The notes beneath the pieces were generated by a model, which did no database searches, was not told where the DNA came from, and worked only from the letters and a program-made list of their open reading frames with translations. The position numbers were made by a program, and so were the translations under genes. Below are positions 43,890 through 52,624 of a stretch of DNA of 64,000 nucleotides, one piece after another; positions within the stretch are counted from its first letter, which is position 1, and the number at the start of each line of letters is the position of its first letter. Origin of the DNA: Neoroseomonas alkaliterrae (GTDB lineage: Bacteria > Pseudomonadota > Alphaproteobacteria > Acetobacterales > Acetobacteraceae); NCBI RefSeq assembly GCF_014199195.1, contig NZ_JACIJE010000004.1:124001-188000 (forward strand), given 5' to 3'.

Positions 43890-44507
43890 ATGCCGGCGAC
43901 CCTGCCGGTGCTGTTCGGCACGCTCTTCATCGGGACGCAGAGCGTCTTCGGCATCCGCGCGGGGACGGTCGAGCCGCCCTTCGCCGTGGTGGACAGGCTG
44001 GGCGCGTTGGAGATCCGCCAGTACGGCCCGCGCGTGGCGGTGGAGGTGCATGTGGCCGGCGCCGAGGATGCGGCCCGTGCCGCGGCGGTCGAGCGGCTGA
44101 CGGCCTTCGTCGGCGGGGCGAACCTGCGCGGCGAGGAGGTCGCCGCCGCGCTGCCGGTCGCGCAGCGACCCGAGGGCGCCGATCCCGGGCCGGGCGAGGC
44201 GCGGCTCTGGGCGGTGCGGATCCACCTGCCGATGCATGCGCGCATCGCCACCCTTCCGCCGCCGGATGACGGGGCGCTGCGCCTGCGCGCGCTGCCCGCG
44301 AAGACGGTCGCGGTGCTGCGCTTCACCGGCGTGCCGCGGCCCACCAGGACGGCGGAGCGGCGCGCCGCGCTGGCCGGGATGCTCGCCGGGTCGGGCTGGC
44401 AGCCGGCCGGTGCGGCGGAGGCGTGGTTCTACGACCCGCCCTGGACGATCCCGGCCCTGCGGCGCAACGAGATCGCGGTGCCGGTCCTCCCGCGCGAGCC
44501 CGGATAG
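43890..44507 (+). CDS. SOUL family heme-binding protein
   Basis: This 205-residue protein has the SOUL/HEBP fold. Diagnostic parts are EPPFAVVDRLGALEIRQYGPRVAVEV near residue 30 (here abbreviated EIRQYGPRVAVEV), LPMHARIATLPPPDDGALRLR, VAVLRFTGVP and a WFYDPPWTIPALRRNEIAVPV ending (WFYDPPWTIPALRRNE). The first 25 residues (LPVLFGTLFIGTQSVFG) may be an export signal or anchor. Members bind heme or related tetrapyrroles. It is divergent from the molybdoenzyme operon, so a shared redox context is possible. Confidence 0.87.
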   Translation: MPATLPVLFGTLFIGTQSVFGIRAGTVEPPFAVVDRLGALEIRQYGPRVAVEVHVAGAEDAARAAAVERLTAFVGGANLRGEEVAAALPVAQRPEGADPGPGEARLWAVRIHLPMHARIATLPPPDDGALRLRALPAKTVAVLRFTGVPRPTRTAERRAALAGMLAGSGWQPAGAAEAWFYDPPWTIPALRRNEIAVPVLPREPG

Positions 44508-44511
44508 GCCC

Positions 44512-45435
44512 GTGGCTCCCCGCGCCTGCGTCATCGACACCGATCCCGGCACGGATGACGCCGTGGCGCTGTGGCTCGCGCTGGCGAGCGAGGAACTCGA
44601 CATCCGGCTGGTGACGGTGGCGGGGGGCAATGCCGGCCTTTCGAATACGCTGCGCAATGCGCGCGCGGTGGTCGGCCTCGCCGGCCGCGCCGTGCCGGTG
44701 GTGGCGGGGGCCGAGGGACCGCTGCTCGGCGCCTTCGTACCGGAGCCGCGCGTGCATGGGGCGGACGGCCTCGGCGGCGTGGTCCTGCCGGAAGGGCCGC
44801 CGGCCGCGCCCGGCATCGCGGCGGATGCGATCCGCGCCGTGCTGCGCGCGCAGGCGGAGGTGACGCTGATCGGCATCGGGCCGGCGACGAACCTCGCGCT
44901 CGCGCTGGCGACGGAGCCCGCCCTCGCCGCGCGGGTCGCCGAGATCGTGCTGATGAGCGGGGCCTGGGCGGAGGGGAACATCACGCCCTCGGCCGAGTTC
45001 AACGCCTGGTCGGATCCGGAGGCGCTGGCCGTGCTGCTCGCCTGCGGGCGGCCGCTGACGCTCGCCACGCTCGAGCTGACGGCGCAGGCGCTGGTCACGC
45101 CGGGGCGGATCGCCGCGCTGCGCGCGGCTGGGGGCGGGCGCTGCCTCGATGCGGCGGCGCGGATCATGGAAGCCGTGCCGCCCTCGCGCCGCTTCGGTCA
45201 TCGCGGCCACCCGCTGCACGATCCCTGCGCGGTCGCCTGGCTGCTCGCCCCCGCGCTCTTCACCGCGCGCGAGGCGCATGTGCGCGTCGAGTGCGGGCCG
45301 GGGGCCGCGCGCGGCCGGACCATCATCGACCGCTGGGGGCGCGGCGGCGAGGCGGCCAATGCGCGGCTTCTCGAGACGCTCGACGCGGACGGGTTCTTCG
45401 CGCTGCTGGCCGAGCGGCTCGCGCGGCTGCCGTGA
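44512..45435 (+). CDS. Inosine-uridine preferring nucleoside hydrolase family protein
   Basis: This 307-residue ribohydrolase cleaves the N-glycosidic bond of nucleosides. The calcium and catalytic aspartates are in CVIDTDPGTDDAVAL at the start. LIGIGPATNLALAL, EIVLMSGAWAEGNITPSAEFNAWSDPEA and LHDPCAVAWLL complete the family pattern. It begins at GTG 4 bases after the SOUL gene stop, so they are co-transcribed. It has no export signal. Confidence 0.92.
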   Translation: MAPRACVIDTDPGTDDAVALWLALASEELDIRLVTVAGGNAGLSNTLRNARAVVGLAGRAVPVVAGAEGPLLGAFVPEPRVHGADGLGGVVLPEGPPAAPGIAADAIRAVLRAQAEVTLIGIGPATNLALALATEPALAARVAEIVLMSGAWAEGNITPSAEFNAWSDPEALAVLLACGRPLTLATLELTAQALVTPGRIAALRAAGGGRCLDAAARIMEAVPPSRRFGHRGHPLHDPCAVAWLLAPALFTAREAHVRVECGPGAARGRTIIDRWGRGGEAANARLLETLDADGFFALLAERLARLP

Positions 45436-45457
45436 GGCCGGTCAGGGTCAAGGGGCC

Positions 45458-45472
45458 TTAACCGAGTTTTCA
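45458..45472. promoter_or_regulatory. CtrA-like binding site upstream of flp
   Basis: TTAACCGAGTTTTCA fits the CtrA consensus TTAA-N7-TTAA with one mismatch in the second half. It lies about 140 bases before the Flp pilin start, in the gap after the nucleoside hydrolase. In Caulobacter the pilA gene is controlled by CtrA. TTAA sequences are rare in DNA this GC-rich. Confidence 0.4.
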
Positions 45473-45612
45473 GCTCTGTCTCGCTCAAATGGCCGCGAGG
45501 GCCCGCTCCGCCGCCCTTGGTGACGCGGACGGGACTGCTCGGTGGCCGGCAGGATGCCAGGCGTCCAACCCCCCACGCGCGCCGCGCGGCGCGCGCTCTC
45601 GGAGACCCGACC

Positions 45613-45798
45613 ATGGTGAAGACGACGCTGATGCGCCTCGCGGCGCTGAAGGCCGACACGCGCGGCGTGACGGCGATGGAGTACGGGCTGATCGCGGCCT
45701 TCATCGCGGTGGCGATCATCGGCGGCCTGACGCTGCTCGGCGGCAATCTCGACGCGATGCTGAACGGCATCGCCGCGAAGTTCGTCTCGCCTCCGTGA
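45613..45798 (+). CDS. flp: Flp family type IVb pilin
   Basis: This 61-residue prepilin has a class IVb leader followed by the cleavage region RGVTAMEYGLIAAFIAVAIIGG. The Glu at position +5 of the mature pilin (in AMEYG) and the long hydrophobic helix are diagnostic. It is the major subunit of the Tad pilus and would be cut by CpaA encoded next. A GGAGA ribosome site precedes the ATG. It is separated from the rest of the locus by a strong hairpin. Confidence 0.95.
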   Translation: MVKTTLMRLAALKADTRGVTAMEYGLIAAFIAVAIIGGLTLLGGNLDAMLNGIAAKFVSPP

Positions 45799-45807
45799 CC
45801 GGCGCGC

Positions 45808-45834
45808 GGGCGGCGGGTGGAGCGCCCGCCGCCC
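45808..45834 (+). terminator. Strong hairpin between flp and cpaA
   Basis: GGGCGGCGGG pairs perfectly with CCCGCCGCCC over a 7-base loop, starting 10 bases after the flp stop. No T-run follows, so termination would be partial. Such a stem can keep pilin mRNA abundant relative to the assembly genes downstream. Confidence 0.55.
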
Positions 45835-45898
45835 CGTCGCGGCCTGCACGCGGCGCGCTAAACGCTTCCTTCATGTGGGCCCCGCGACAATCGCTGCG

Positions 45899-46426
45899 AT
45901 GGTCCCGTATCCCTCCCCGCTGACCGACATCGCGCTGGTGCTGGCGCTGGGCCTCCTGGCGGCGGCGGCGGCGTCCGACATCGCCTTCCGGCGCATCCCG
46001 AACGGGATCGCGGCGGCGCTCGCGCTGGCTGCGGGCGTGCGCCACGCCGCGTCGGGCCCCGCGGTGCTGGCCGTGGCGGCGGGCGTCGCCGGCATGGTTG
46101 GCGCCGTGGCCGCGCTGCTGTGGCATCGCGGGCTGCTCGGCGGCGGGGATGTGAAGCTCCTGGCCGCGGCGGCGCTGCTCGTGCCGCCCGCTTCGGTGCC
46201 GGTGCTGCTTCTGGCGGTGCCCCTGGCCGGCGGGGTGCTGGCGATTCTTCATCTCCTGCTTCGCCCGGTGGCGGAAGTCTGCGTTGGCCGCCCGGCGCGC
46301 GGCGCCTCGGTGGCGCGGCGGCTGCTGCGGCACGAGGCGCGCCGCATCGCCCGCGGGGCGCCGCTGCCCTACGGCGTGGCGATCGCCGCCGGGGCCGCCT
46401 TCGTCATGATCGGGCCGGGGGGCTGA
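45899..46426 (+). CDS. cpaA: Prepilin peptidase CpaA/TadV
   Basis: This membrane aspartyl protease (175 residues) cleaves the Flp prepilin leader. The two active-site aspartates are in AASDIAFRRIPN near residue 28 and GGGDVKLLAA near residue 90. About five hydrophobic helices are present. I chose the ATG of MVPYPSPL; a GTG 8 codons upstream is also in frame. The length suits the short TadV/CpaA class without the N-methylase domain. Confidence 0.92.
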   Translation: MVPYPSPLTDIALVLALGLLAAAAASDIAFRRIPNGIAAALALAAGVRHAASGPAVLAVAAGVAGMVGAVAALLWHRGLLGGGDVKLLAAAALLVPPASVPVLLLAVPLAGGVLAILHLLLRPVAEVCVGRPARGASVARRLLRHEARRIARGAPLPYGVAIAAGAAFVMIGPGG

Positions 46427-46429
46427 GTG

Positions 46430-47287
46430 ATGGCGCTGCGGCTCGTCCTCATCGTCGTGGTGCTGGTCGGCGTCGCGGCCCTCGGCCTGATCGGGGTGGT
46501 CGCGCTGGCGCCGCCGCCCGCGCCGCCACCCTCGGCGCAGGCGCCGCCGCCGGCGCGCGTGAGCATCCTCGTCGCCGCGCGCGGCGTGCAGGCCGGCACG
46601 CTGCTCAAGCCCGAGGACATCGCTGCGCGCGAGGTTCCGGCGGCCGAGGCGCGCGACGGCGCGCTGCGCGACGGGCCCGAGGCGCGGATCGAGCTGATCG
46701 GCGCGATGGTGCGGCGGACGCTCGCCGCGGGCGACGTGCTGAGCCTCGATGGCGTGCTGCGGCCCGGCGAGAACGGCTTCCTGGCGGCGGTGCTGGCGCC
46801 CGGGATGCGCGCGGTGACGGTCGGCGTGGACGCCGTCTCGGGCGCGGCCGGGCTGATCTGGCCGGGCGACCGCGTGGACGTGATCCTGACCCAGGCCTTC
46901 GACGAGAGCGAGGCGGCCCCGGCGCGCCGCGTGGCCGGGGAGACGGTGCTGACCGCCGCGCGCGTCATCGCCGTGGACCGCCATCTGGTGCAGGGCATGC
47001 AGCCCGGCGCGGTCGGGGATTCGCTGCGCGAGACGAACCGCACCGTCACGCTCGAGGTCTCGCCCGAGCAGGCGACGCGCGTCGCGGTGGCGATCCGGCT
47101 GGGCAGGCTGTCGCTCGCCCTTCGCGCGGCGGGCACCCCTGTCGAGGAAGGGATCGCGCAGCGCCCCGTCTGGGGCGGCGATGTCAGCGGCGCATTCAAC
47201 CCCGCGGGCGCATCGGCATCGGGTGCCGGCGCCACCATCCGCGTCTTCGGAGGCCCAGGACGGGTCGAGGAGATTCGCTTCCGATGA
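46430..47287 (+). CDS. cpaB: Flp pilus assembly protein CpaB/RcpC
   Basis: This 285-residue periplasmic protein has one N-terminal membrane helix (LRLVLIVVVLVGVAALGLIGVVAL, seen near residues 3-26). A SAF domain follows with VLVAARGVQAGTLLKPEDI-like text (VAARGVQAGTLLKPEDIA), and GDRVDVILTQ lies in the middle. The family is thought to stabilise the secretin. The ATG follows the cpaA stop by 3 bases, and the end overlaps cpaC by 4 bases. Confidence 0.93.
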   Translation: MALRLVLIVVVLVGVAALGLIGVVALAPPPAPPPSAQAPPPARVSILVAARGVQAGTLLKPEDIAAREVPAAEARDGALRDGPEARIELIGAMVRRTLAAGDVLSLDGVLRPGENGFLAAVLAPGMRAVTVGVDAVSGAAGLIWPGDRVDVILTQAFDESEAAPARRVAGETVLTAARVIAVDRHLVQGMQPGAVGDSLRETNRTVTLEVSPEQATRVAVAIRLGRLSLALRAAGTPVEEGIAQRPVWGGDVSGAFNPAGASASGAGATIRVFGGPGRVEEIRFR

Positions 47288-48720
47288 ATGCACGACGACT
47301 CTGCCGCGGCCTTGCGGCCGTGCTGCTGCTGCCCGCCTTCGCCGCCGCGCAGCCGGCGGCGCCGGAAAGCCTGCCGGTGGTGCAATCCCCGCCCGGCCTC
47401 AGGATCGAGCGCATGACGCTGGAAGCGGGGACGGGGCGGGTGCTGGTGCTGTCCGCCCCGGCCGCGAGCCTCTTCGCGGCCGACCCGCGCATCGCGGAGA
47501 TGCGACCCGCGAGCCCCACCAGCGTCTTCGTCTTCGGCGTGGCGCCGGGGCGCACCACGCTCGCGGCGATGGACGCGGCGGGCGCGCCGCTGGTTCAGTG
47601 GGAGGTGACGGTCCGCCCCTCCGCCTTCCTGGTCTCGGACCTGCAATCCGCGCTGCGGCGGGCCTTCCCGGGGAACCGCAGCCTGCGGGTGGAATCCGGC
47701 CCGGGCGGCATCGTGTTGAGCGGCACCGTCAGCGCGCCGGCCGATGCCGAGCGCGCGCAGGGGCTGGTGCGCTCCCGCCTGGAAAACGAGCGCATCGCCA
47801 TCGACAACCGCATCGCCGTCACCGGCGTGACGCAGGTGAACCTGCGCGTGCGCGTCGCCGAGGTGTCGCGCGAGGTGACGCGGCAACTCGGGGTGAACTG
47901 GCAGGCGCTCGGCACGATCGGGCGCATCGGCACGCTGGTCGGCGGCCCGGCGGGCGCGGCGCTTGAAACCTTCAACCTCGCCTTCGACCGCACCAACCCC
48001 TCCGACCGCATCGGCCTCGGCTTCCGCACGGGCAGCGCGGAGCTGCGCGACATCAACGCCATCATCGATGCGCTCGCGCAAGACCGGCTGGTCACCATCC
48101 TGGCGGAACCGAACCTCACCGCGACCTCGGGCGAGACGGCCTCCTTCCTCGCGGGCGGCGAGTTCCCCATCCCGGTGAGCCAGCGCGAGAACCAGGTGAC
48201 GATCGAGTTCAAGCAGTTCGGCGTCGGCCTCGCCTTCGTCCCGACGGTGCTGTCCGACGGGCGGATCTCCTTCCGCATCCGCTCGGAAGTCAGCGAACTG
48301 TCCGAGCAGGGCGCGGTGCGCCTGCTGGCGGGCAACAGCAACGCCATCACCGTCCCTGCGCTGACGGTGCGGCGGGCGGAGACGACGGTGGAGCTCGGCT
48401 CGGGCCAGGCCTTCGCGATCGCCGGGCTGCTGCAGGATTCCTCGCGCCAGACGGGGCGCGCACTGCCCTTCGCGGGCGAGGTGCCGATCCTGGGAGCGCT
48501 GTTCCGCTCCGACCGCTTCCAACGCAACGAGACGGAACTCGTCATCATCATCACGCCCTACCTTGTGCGGCCTGCCGACAACCCGCGCGCCGTCGCCGCG
48601 CCCACCGACGGCTTCGTGCCGCCCAATGACGTCGAGCGCATCCTGCTGCTGCGCCAGACCGGCCGCGGCGGGCCGCCGCCGCGCGGCCTGTCCGGCAATC
48701 CCGGCTTCGTGCTGGATTGA
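47284..48720 (+). CDS. cpaC: Tad pilus secretin CpaC/RcpA
   Basis: This outer-membrane secretin (478 residues) forms the pore for the Flp pilus. It has a signal peptide (LAAVLLLPAFAAAQ), an N-terminal pilus domain with LEAGTGRVLVLSAPAASLFAADP, a BON-like repeat (VLSGTVSAPADAERAQ) and the secretin core. The core includes ILAEPNLTATSGETASFLAGGEFP and PILGALFRSDRFQRNETELVIIITP, both typical and quoted here only in part of their length. It starts in the cpaB stop codon. Confidence 0.95.
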   Translation: MNARRLCRGLAAVLLLPAFAAAQPAAPESLPVVQSPPGLRIERMTLEAGTGRVLVLSAPAASLFAADPRIAEMRPASPTSVFVFGVAPGRTTLAAMDAAGAPLVQWEVTVRPSAFLVSDLQSALRRAFPGNRSLRVESGPGGIVLSGTVSAPADAERAQGLVRSRLENERIAIDNRIAVTGVTQVNLRVRVAEVSREVTRQLGVNWQALGTIGRIGTLVGGPAGAALETFNLAFDRTNPSDRIGLGFRTGSAELRDINAIIDALAQDRLVTILAEPNLTATSGETASFLAGGEFPIPVSQRENQVTIEFKQFGVGLAFVPTVLSDGRISFRIRSEVSELSEQGAVRLLAGNSNAITVPALTVRRAETTVELGSGQAFAIAGLLQDSSRQTGRALPFAGEVPILGALFRSDRFQRNETELVIIITPYLVRPADNPRAVAAPTDGFVPPNDVERILLLRQTGRGGPPPRGLSGNPGFVLD

Positions 48721-48731
48721 GGGACGCGGCG

Positions 48732-49043
48732 ATGCGGCGCGCGACGATCCTGCTGCTGCTTCTGCTCCCGGCCTGCGGGCAGATCGATCCCTATACGCGG
48801 GAGGGCGTCTGGCGGCCGCGCGGAGCCAACGAGGCCAACCTGCACCTGCATGTCGCGGTGCCCGCGCATCTCGACCGTGGCGTGAACGAGCCGCGTGCGG
48901 ATGGGCATGTGCAGGCGGCGGCGGTGACGCGCTACCGGACGGACCGGGTCAAGGCGTTGCCGGCTTCGGGCGTGTCGCGCATCCAGGCGACCGGGCAGGG
49001 CGGCGGGTCGGCGCCCGCGGGCGGTGGCGATGGCGGGCGTTGA
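48732..49043 (+). CDS. Small lipoprotein in the CpaD position of the Tad locus
   Basis: This 103-residue protein has a lipoprotein signal (TILLLLLLPACGQ, lipid Cys near residue 17). The mature part is short, starting IDPYTREGVWRPRGANEANL, and ends in a Gly-rich tail. Canonical CpaD proteins are about twice as long and have a larger conserved domain; only the N-terminal part recalls them. It lies exactly where cpaD is expected, between cpaC and cpaE, and overlaps cpaE by 14 bases. It may be a minimal CpaD or an unrelated pilotin. Confidence 0.7.
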   Translation: MRRATILLLLLLPACGQIDPYTREGVWRPRGANEANLHLHVAVPAHLDRGVNEPRADGHVQAAAVTRYRTDRVKALPASGVSRIQATGQGGGSAPAGGGDGGR

Positions 49044-50271
49044 CGGCCCCGACCGCAACCCGCCGGCGGCGCCCCAGGCGACGGCGCTCGCCGCGGATCG
49101 CGCGCCGCTGGTGGCCTTCGTCACGGATACGGAGTCCGATGCCGTGCTGCGCGAGACCCTGCTCGCCGAACTCGGCGAGGGGGCCGAGGTGCGCCGCGGC
49201 GACGTGCTGGCGGCAACGCGGGCGCTGAAGCGCAGCACCACGCCCCTCGCGCTGATCGTGGATGTGAGCGGCGTGGAGCAGCCGCTTTCTGCGCTCGAGG
49301 AGCTCGCCCTGGTGGTCGAGCCCGATGTGCGCGTGCTGGTGATCGGCGAGCGCCAGGACGCGGCCTTCTACCGCCAGCTTACGCGCGGACTGGGCGTGCT
49401 GGAGTATCTGTTCAAGCCGCTGACGCAGGAGATGGTGGCCCGCCACCTGCTGCCCTATCTCCGCCAGGGCACAAGCCCGCGCGACATGCATCTGCGGGGC
49501 GGGCGCGTCATCACCGTCACGGGCGTGCGCGGCGGCGTCGGCGCGACGACGATCGCGGCGAACCTCGCCTGGCATCTCGGGGAGGAGGCGCGGCGTCACA
49601 CGGTGCTCCTGGATGCCGACCTGCATGGCGGGGCGGCGGCGCTGCTGCTCGGGGCGCGGACGGCCAACGGCTTGCGCTCGGCGCTCGAGCATCCGGAGCG
49701 CGTGGACGAGCTCTTCGTCGAGCGCACCGCCCAGCCGGCGGGGGAGCGGCTGCACGTGCTGGCGGCGGAGGAGAAGCCGCTCGATCCGGTCCTTTGCCAG
49801 CCGGGAGCGGCGGCGCGGCTGATGGCGATGCTGCGGCGGCGATACAACTTCGTCGTGGTGGACCTTCCCGCGCGCAGCGGGACGATGGCGCGGGAGATCC
49901 TCGACATGGCGCATCAGCGCGTGCTGGTGACCGATGCCTCGCTCGCCGGCGCGCGGGAGATGCTGCGTTTCGCGGCCATCCCCAATGCACCCACGCAATC
50001 ACGTCGGGCGCTCACGGTGCTGAACCGCGCGGGCCAGCCCGGCATGTTGAGTGAGGCGCAACTGGGCGAGGCGCTGGGCGAGGCTCCGGAACTCGTCATT
50101 CCGTGGCTGCCGAAGGTGGTGCCCTCGGCGGCCGATCTGGGTGAGGCGGCGGCGCGGCAGCGCGGGGCCTTTCGCAACGCGATCCTGAGGCTGGCGCAGG
50201 ATGTCGCCTCGATCCGCACGGAAGGGGAGGGGGAGGCGAGGAAGGGCCTCTTCGCGCGATGGTTCCGCTAG
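49030..50271 (+). CDS. cpaE: Pilus assembly ATPase-like protein CpaE/TadZ
   Basis: This 413-residue localisation factor of the Tad system has a receiver-like N-terminal domain (residues about 25-150). A MinD/ParA-type domain follows with the deviant Walker A text GVRGGVGATTIAANLAWHLG and VLLDADLHGG. The expected Walker A lysine of ParA (GGVGKT) is replaced by GGVGAT, as in many CpaE proteins. It starts at ATG inside the lipoprotein gene; GTG two codons earlier is an alternative. Confidence 0.93.
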   Translation: MAGVDGPDRNPPAAPQATALAADRAPLVAFVTDTESDAVLRETLLAELGEGAEVRRGDVLAATRALKRSTTPLALIVDVSGVEQPLSALEELALVVEPDVRVLVIGERQDAAFYRQLTRGLGVLEYLFKPLTQEMVARHLLPYLRQGTSPRDMHLRGGRVITVTGVRGGVGATTIAANLAWHLGEEARRHTVLLDADLHGGAAALLLGARTANGLRSALEHPERVDELFVERTAQPAGERLHVLAAEEKPLDPVLCQPGAAARLMAMLRRRYNFVVVDLPARSGTMAREILDMAHQRVLVTDASLAGAREMLRFAAIPNAPTQSRRALTVLNRAGQPGMLSEAQLGEALGEAPELVIPWLPKVVPSAADLGEAAARQRGAFRNAILRLAQDVASIRTEGEGEARKGLFARWFR

Positions 50272-51662
50272 ACATCCCAGCCCCGGCCTTCGGACGGCGC
50301 GTCCGCGAGGAGGCGTCGCCGGCGCCCGTCCTGCCGCCCGTGCAGACCGAGGCCACGCCGGAGGCCGGATCGGTGGTGCCGGCCGCGCCGGCAACGCCGC
50401 AGCAGCGCCAGAAGGCCGAGTTGCGGACGCTGTGCCTCGCGCGCATAGATCCGGCCTCCGTCGCCGCGCTGCCGCAGGAGGCGCTGTTCGCCGAGGTCGA
50501 GCGCATGATCGCCGAGATCGCGGATGCGCAGCGCATCGGGCTTTCGGCGCGCGAGCAGCGCGAAGTCGCGGCCGAGCTGGTGGACGACATGCTGGGCCTC
50601 GGTCCGCTCGCGCCGCTGCTCGAGGACGAGACGGTCACCGACATCATGGTGAACGGCCCGTTCCGCGTCTTCGTGGAGCAGCGCGGGCGGATCGTGCTCT
50701 CGCCGGTGCGGTTCCGCGACGCGAGCCACCTCGCGGGCATCGCGCAGCGCATCGCCGCGCAGGTCGGGCGCCGGATCGACGAATCGAGCCCGATGGTGGA
50801 TGCCCGCCTGCCGGACGGCAGCCGCGTGAACATCATCTTCCCGCCGCTGTCACTGCTCGGCCCATGCCTTTCCATCCGCAAGTTCGCCAAGCGCAAGATC
50901 GACTTCGCGCAGATGGTGCGCAACGGCTCGATCTCGCCGCAGATGGCCCGGGTGCTCGAGATCGCCGCGCGGGCGCGGCTCAACATCATCATCTCGGGCG
51001 GCACGGGCTCGGGCAAGACGACGATGCTGAACGCGCTGTCGCGGCTGATCGACCCGTCCGAGCGCATCGTCACCTGCGAGGACGCGGCGGAGCTGCAGCT
51101 CCAGCAGCCGCATGTGATCCCGCTCGAGACACGGCCTGCCAATCTCGAAGGCCGCGGAGAGGTGACGCAGCGCGACCTCGTGAAGAACGCTCTGCGCATG
51201 CGCCCCGACCGCATCATCCTCGGCGAGTGCCGCGGCCCAGAGGCCTTCGACATGCTGCAGGCGATGAACACGGGTCATGACGGCTCGATGTCCACCATCC
51301 ACGCGAACACCACGCGCGATGCCGTCACACGCATCGAGAACATGGTGCTGATGGGCCAGACGAGCCTGCCCGCGCGTGCGATCCGCCAGCAGATCGTCTC
51401 GGCCGTGGACCTGATCCTGCAGATCGAGCGCATGCGCGACGGCGTGCGCCGCTGCACGCAGATCACCGAGGTCTGCGGGCTGGAGGGCGAAGTCGTGGTG
51501 CTGAACGACATCTTCCAGTGGGAATACGAGGGCGAGGAGCCAGGCGGCCGCCTGCGCGGGTCCTACCGCGTGAGCCGCGCGCGGCCCGGCTTCGCGCCGC
51601 GGCTGGCGTATTTCGGGCTGGACCGCGCCTGGTACGCCGCGCTCGAGGAGGCGGGGGAATGA
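50259..51662 (+). CDS. cpaF: Tad pilus assembly ATPase CpaF/TadA
   Basis: This secretion ATPase (467 residues) powers pilus extension and perhaps retraction. It has the N-terminal helical region LGLGPLAPLLEDETVTDIMVNG and Walker A SGGTGSGKTTML near residue 250. The Asp box EDAAELQLQQPHV, Walker B RIILGECRGPEAFDML and the His box GSMSTIHANT follow. It overlaps the cpaE end by 13 bases. The first 50 residues are a Pro/Ala-rich linker. Confidence 0.96.
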   Translation: MVPLDIPAPAFGRRVREEASPAPVLPPVQTEATPEAGSVVPAAPATPQQRQKAELRTLCLARIDPASVAALPQEALFAEVERMIAEIADAQRIGLSAREQREVAAELVDDMLGLGPLAPLLEDETVTDIMVNGPFRVFVEQRGRIVLSPVRFRDASHLAGIAQRIAAQVGRRIDESSPMVDARLPDGSRVNIIFPPLSLLGPCLSIRKFAKRKIDFAQMVRNGSISPQMARVLEIAARARLNIIISGGTGSGKTTMLNALSRLIDPSERIVTCEDAAELQLQQPHVIPLETRPANLEGRGEVTQRDLVKNALRMRPDRIILGECRGPEAFDMLQAMNTGHDGSMSTIHANTTRDAVTRIENMVLMGQTSLPARAIRQQIVSAVDLILQIERMRDGVRRCTQITEVCGLEGEVVVLNDIFQWEYEGEEPGGRLRGSYRVSRARPGFAPRLAYFGLDRAWYAALEEAGE

Positions 51663-52624
51663 GCGGCCTGCTCGCCCTGCTTCTGGCGCTGCTGCTCGGC
51701 ATCGGCCTGGCGCTGTGGGGGCTGCACAGCACGGGTCGGAACGGGCGCGGGCGGCGCCTTGCCGAACGCTTCGCGGCGCATTCGTTGCCTCACGCGCGGG
51801 TGCGCATGGCGAGCCGCGTCGCCCAGCGCGCGCCGCGGGCGGCGTGGCTGCGCATGCCCGAACCGCTGGAGCGCCGGCTGTCGCAGATCTTCGGCTGGGA
51901 TGCTGAAAGGCTCGACCAGTATCCTCTGTCGCCGCCGCTGCTGGTGCTGCTGGCGTCGCTGCCGGCCATGATGCTGGGGCTGCAGGCGATCCGGATGCTC
52001 GGTGGCGTCGGGTGGCTTCTCACCGCGGCGGCCTGGGTGCTGCTGGCGCGCTGGGGCTTCGGCATGGTCCACAGGCGGCGCGCCGATGCGCTCTACCGGC
52101 AGTTGCCGGATGCGCTGGGCATGGTGGTGCGCGCCGTGCGCGCCGGCATTCCGGTGGTCGAGGCGCTGCGGACCATCGGCAAGGAACTGCCCGATCCGAC
52201 CGGGGCGGAGTTCCGTCGGCTATCGGACCAGCTCGCGATCGGCATTCCGATGGAGGAGGCGCTGCGCCGCCTGGCGCGGCGCTCGGGCCTGCCGGAATAC
52301 CGTTTCTTCGCCGTGGCGCTCTCGCTGCAGAACAGCGCGGGCGGCAATCTGACCGAGACGCTGGACAACCTCGCCGATGTTGTCCGCAAGCGCGTCGCGA
52401 CGCGGCAGCGGGGCCACGCGCTGGCGTCCCAGGCGCGGGCCAGCGCCTATGTGCTCTCGGCCGTGCCGGTCTTCGCCGCCGGGGCTCTGCTGGTCATCAA
52501 CCCGCGCTACATCCTGGTCCTGTTCAACGACCCGCGCGGCAACATGGTGCTGGCCTTCGCGATCGGCTCGCTCGCGCTCGGGCTGGGCACGATGAAGACC
52601 ATCATCCGGCGGTCGCTGTCATGA
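51659..52624 (+). CDS. tadB: Tad inner-membrane platform protein TadB
   Basis: This 321-residue platform protein is of the GspF type. Helices lie at the N-terminus (LLALLLALLLGIGLALWGL), near residue 100 and at the C-terminus. The cytoplasmic F domain has LPDALGMVVRAVRAGIPVVEALR and FFAVALSLQNSAGGNLTETLDNLA, cited in part. It overlaps cpaF and tadC by 4 bases each, and it pairs with TadC. Confidence 0.94.
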   Translation: MSGLLALLLALLLGIGLALWGLHSTGRNGRGRRLAERFAAHSLPHARVRMASRVAQRAPRAAWLRMPEPLERRLSQIFGWDAERLDQYPLSPPLLVLLASLPAMMLGLQAIRMLGGVGWLLTAAAWVLLARWGFGMVHRRRADALYRQLPDALGMVVRAVRAGIPVVEALRTIGKELPDPTGAEFRRLSDQLAIGIPMEEALRRLARRSGLPEYRFFAVALSLQNSAGGNLTETLDNLADVVRKRVATRQRGHALASQARASAYVLSAVPVFAAGALLVINPRYILVLFNDPRGNMVLAFAIGSLALGLGTMKTIIRRSLS

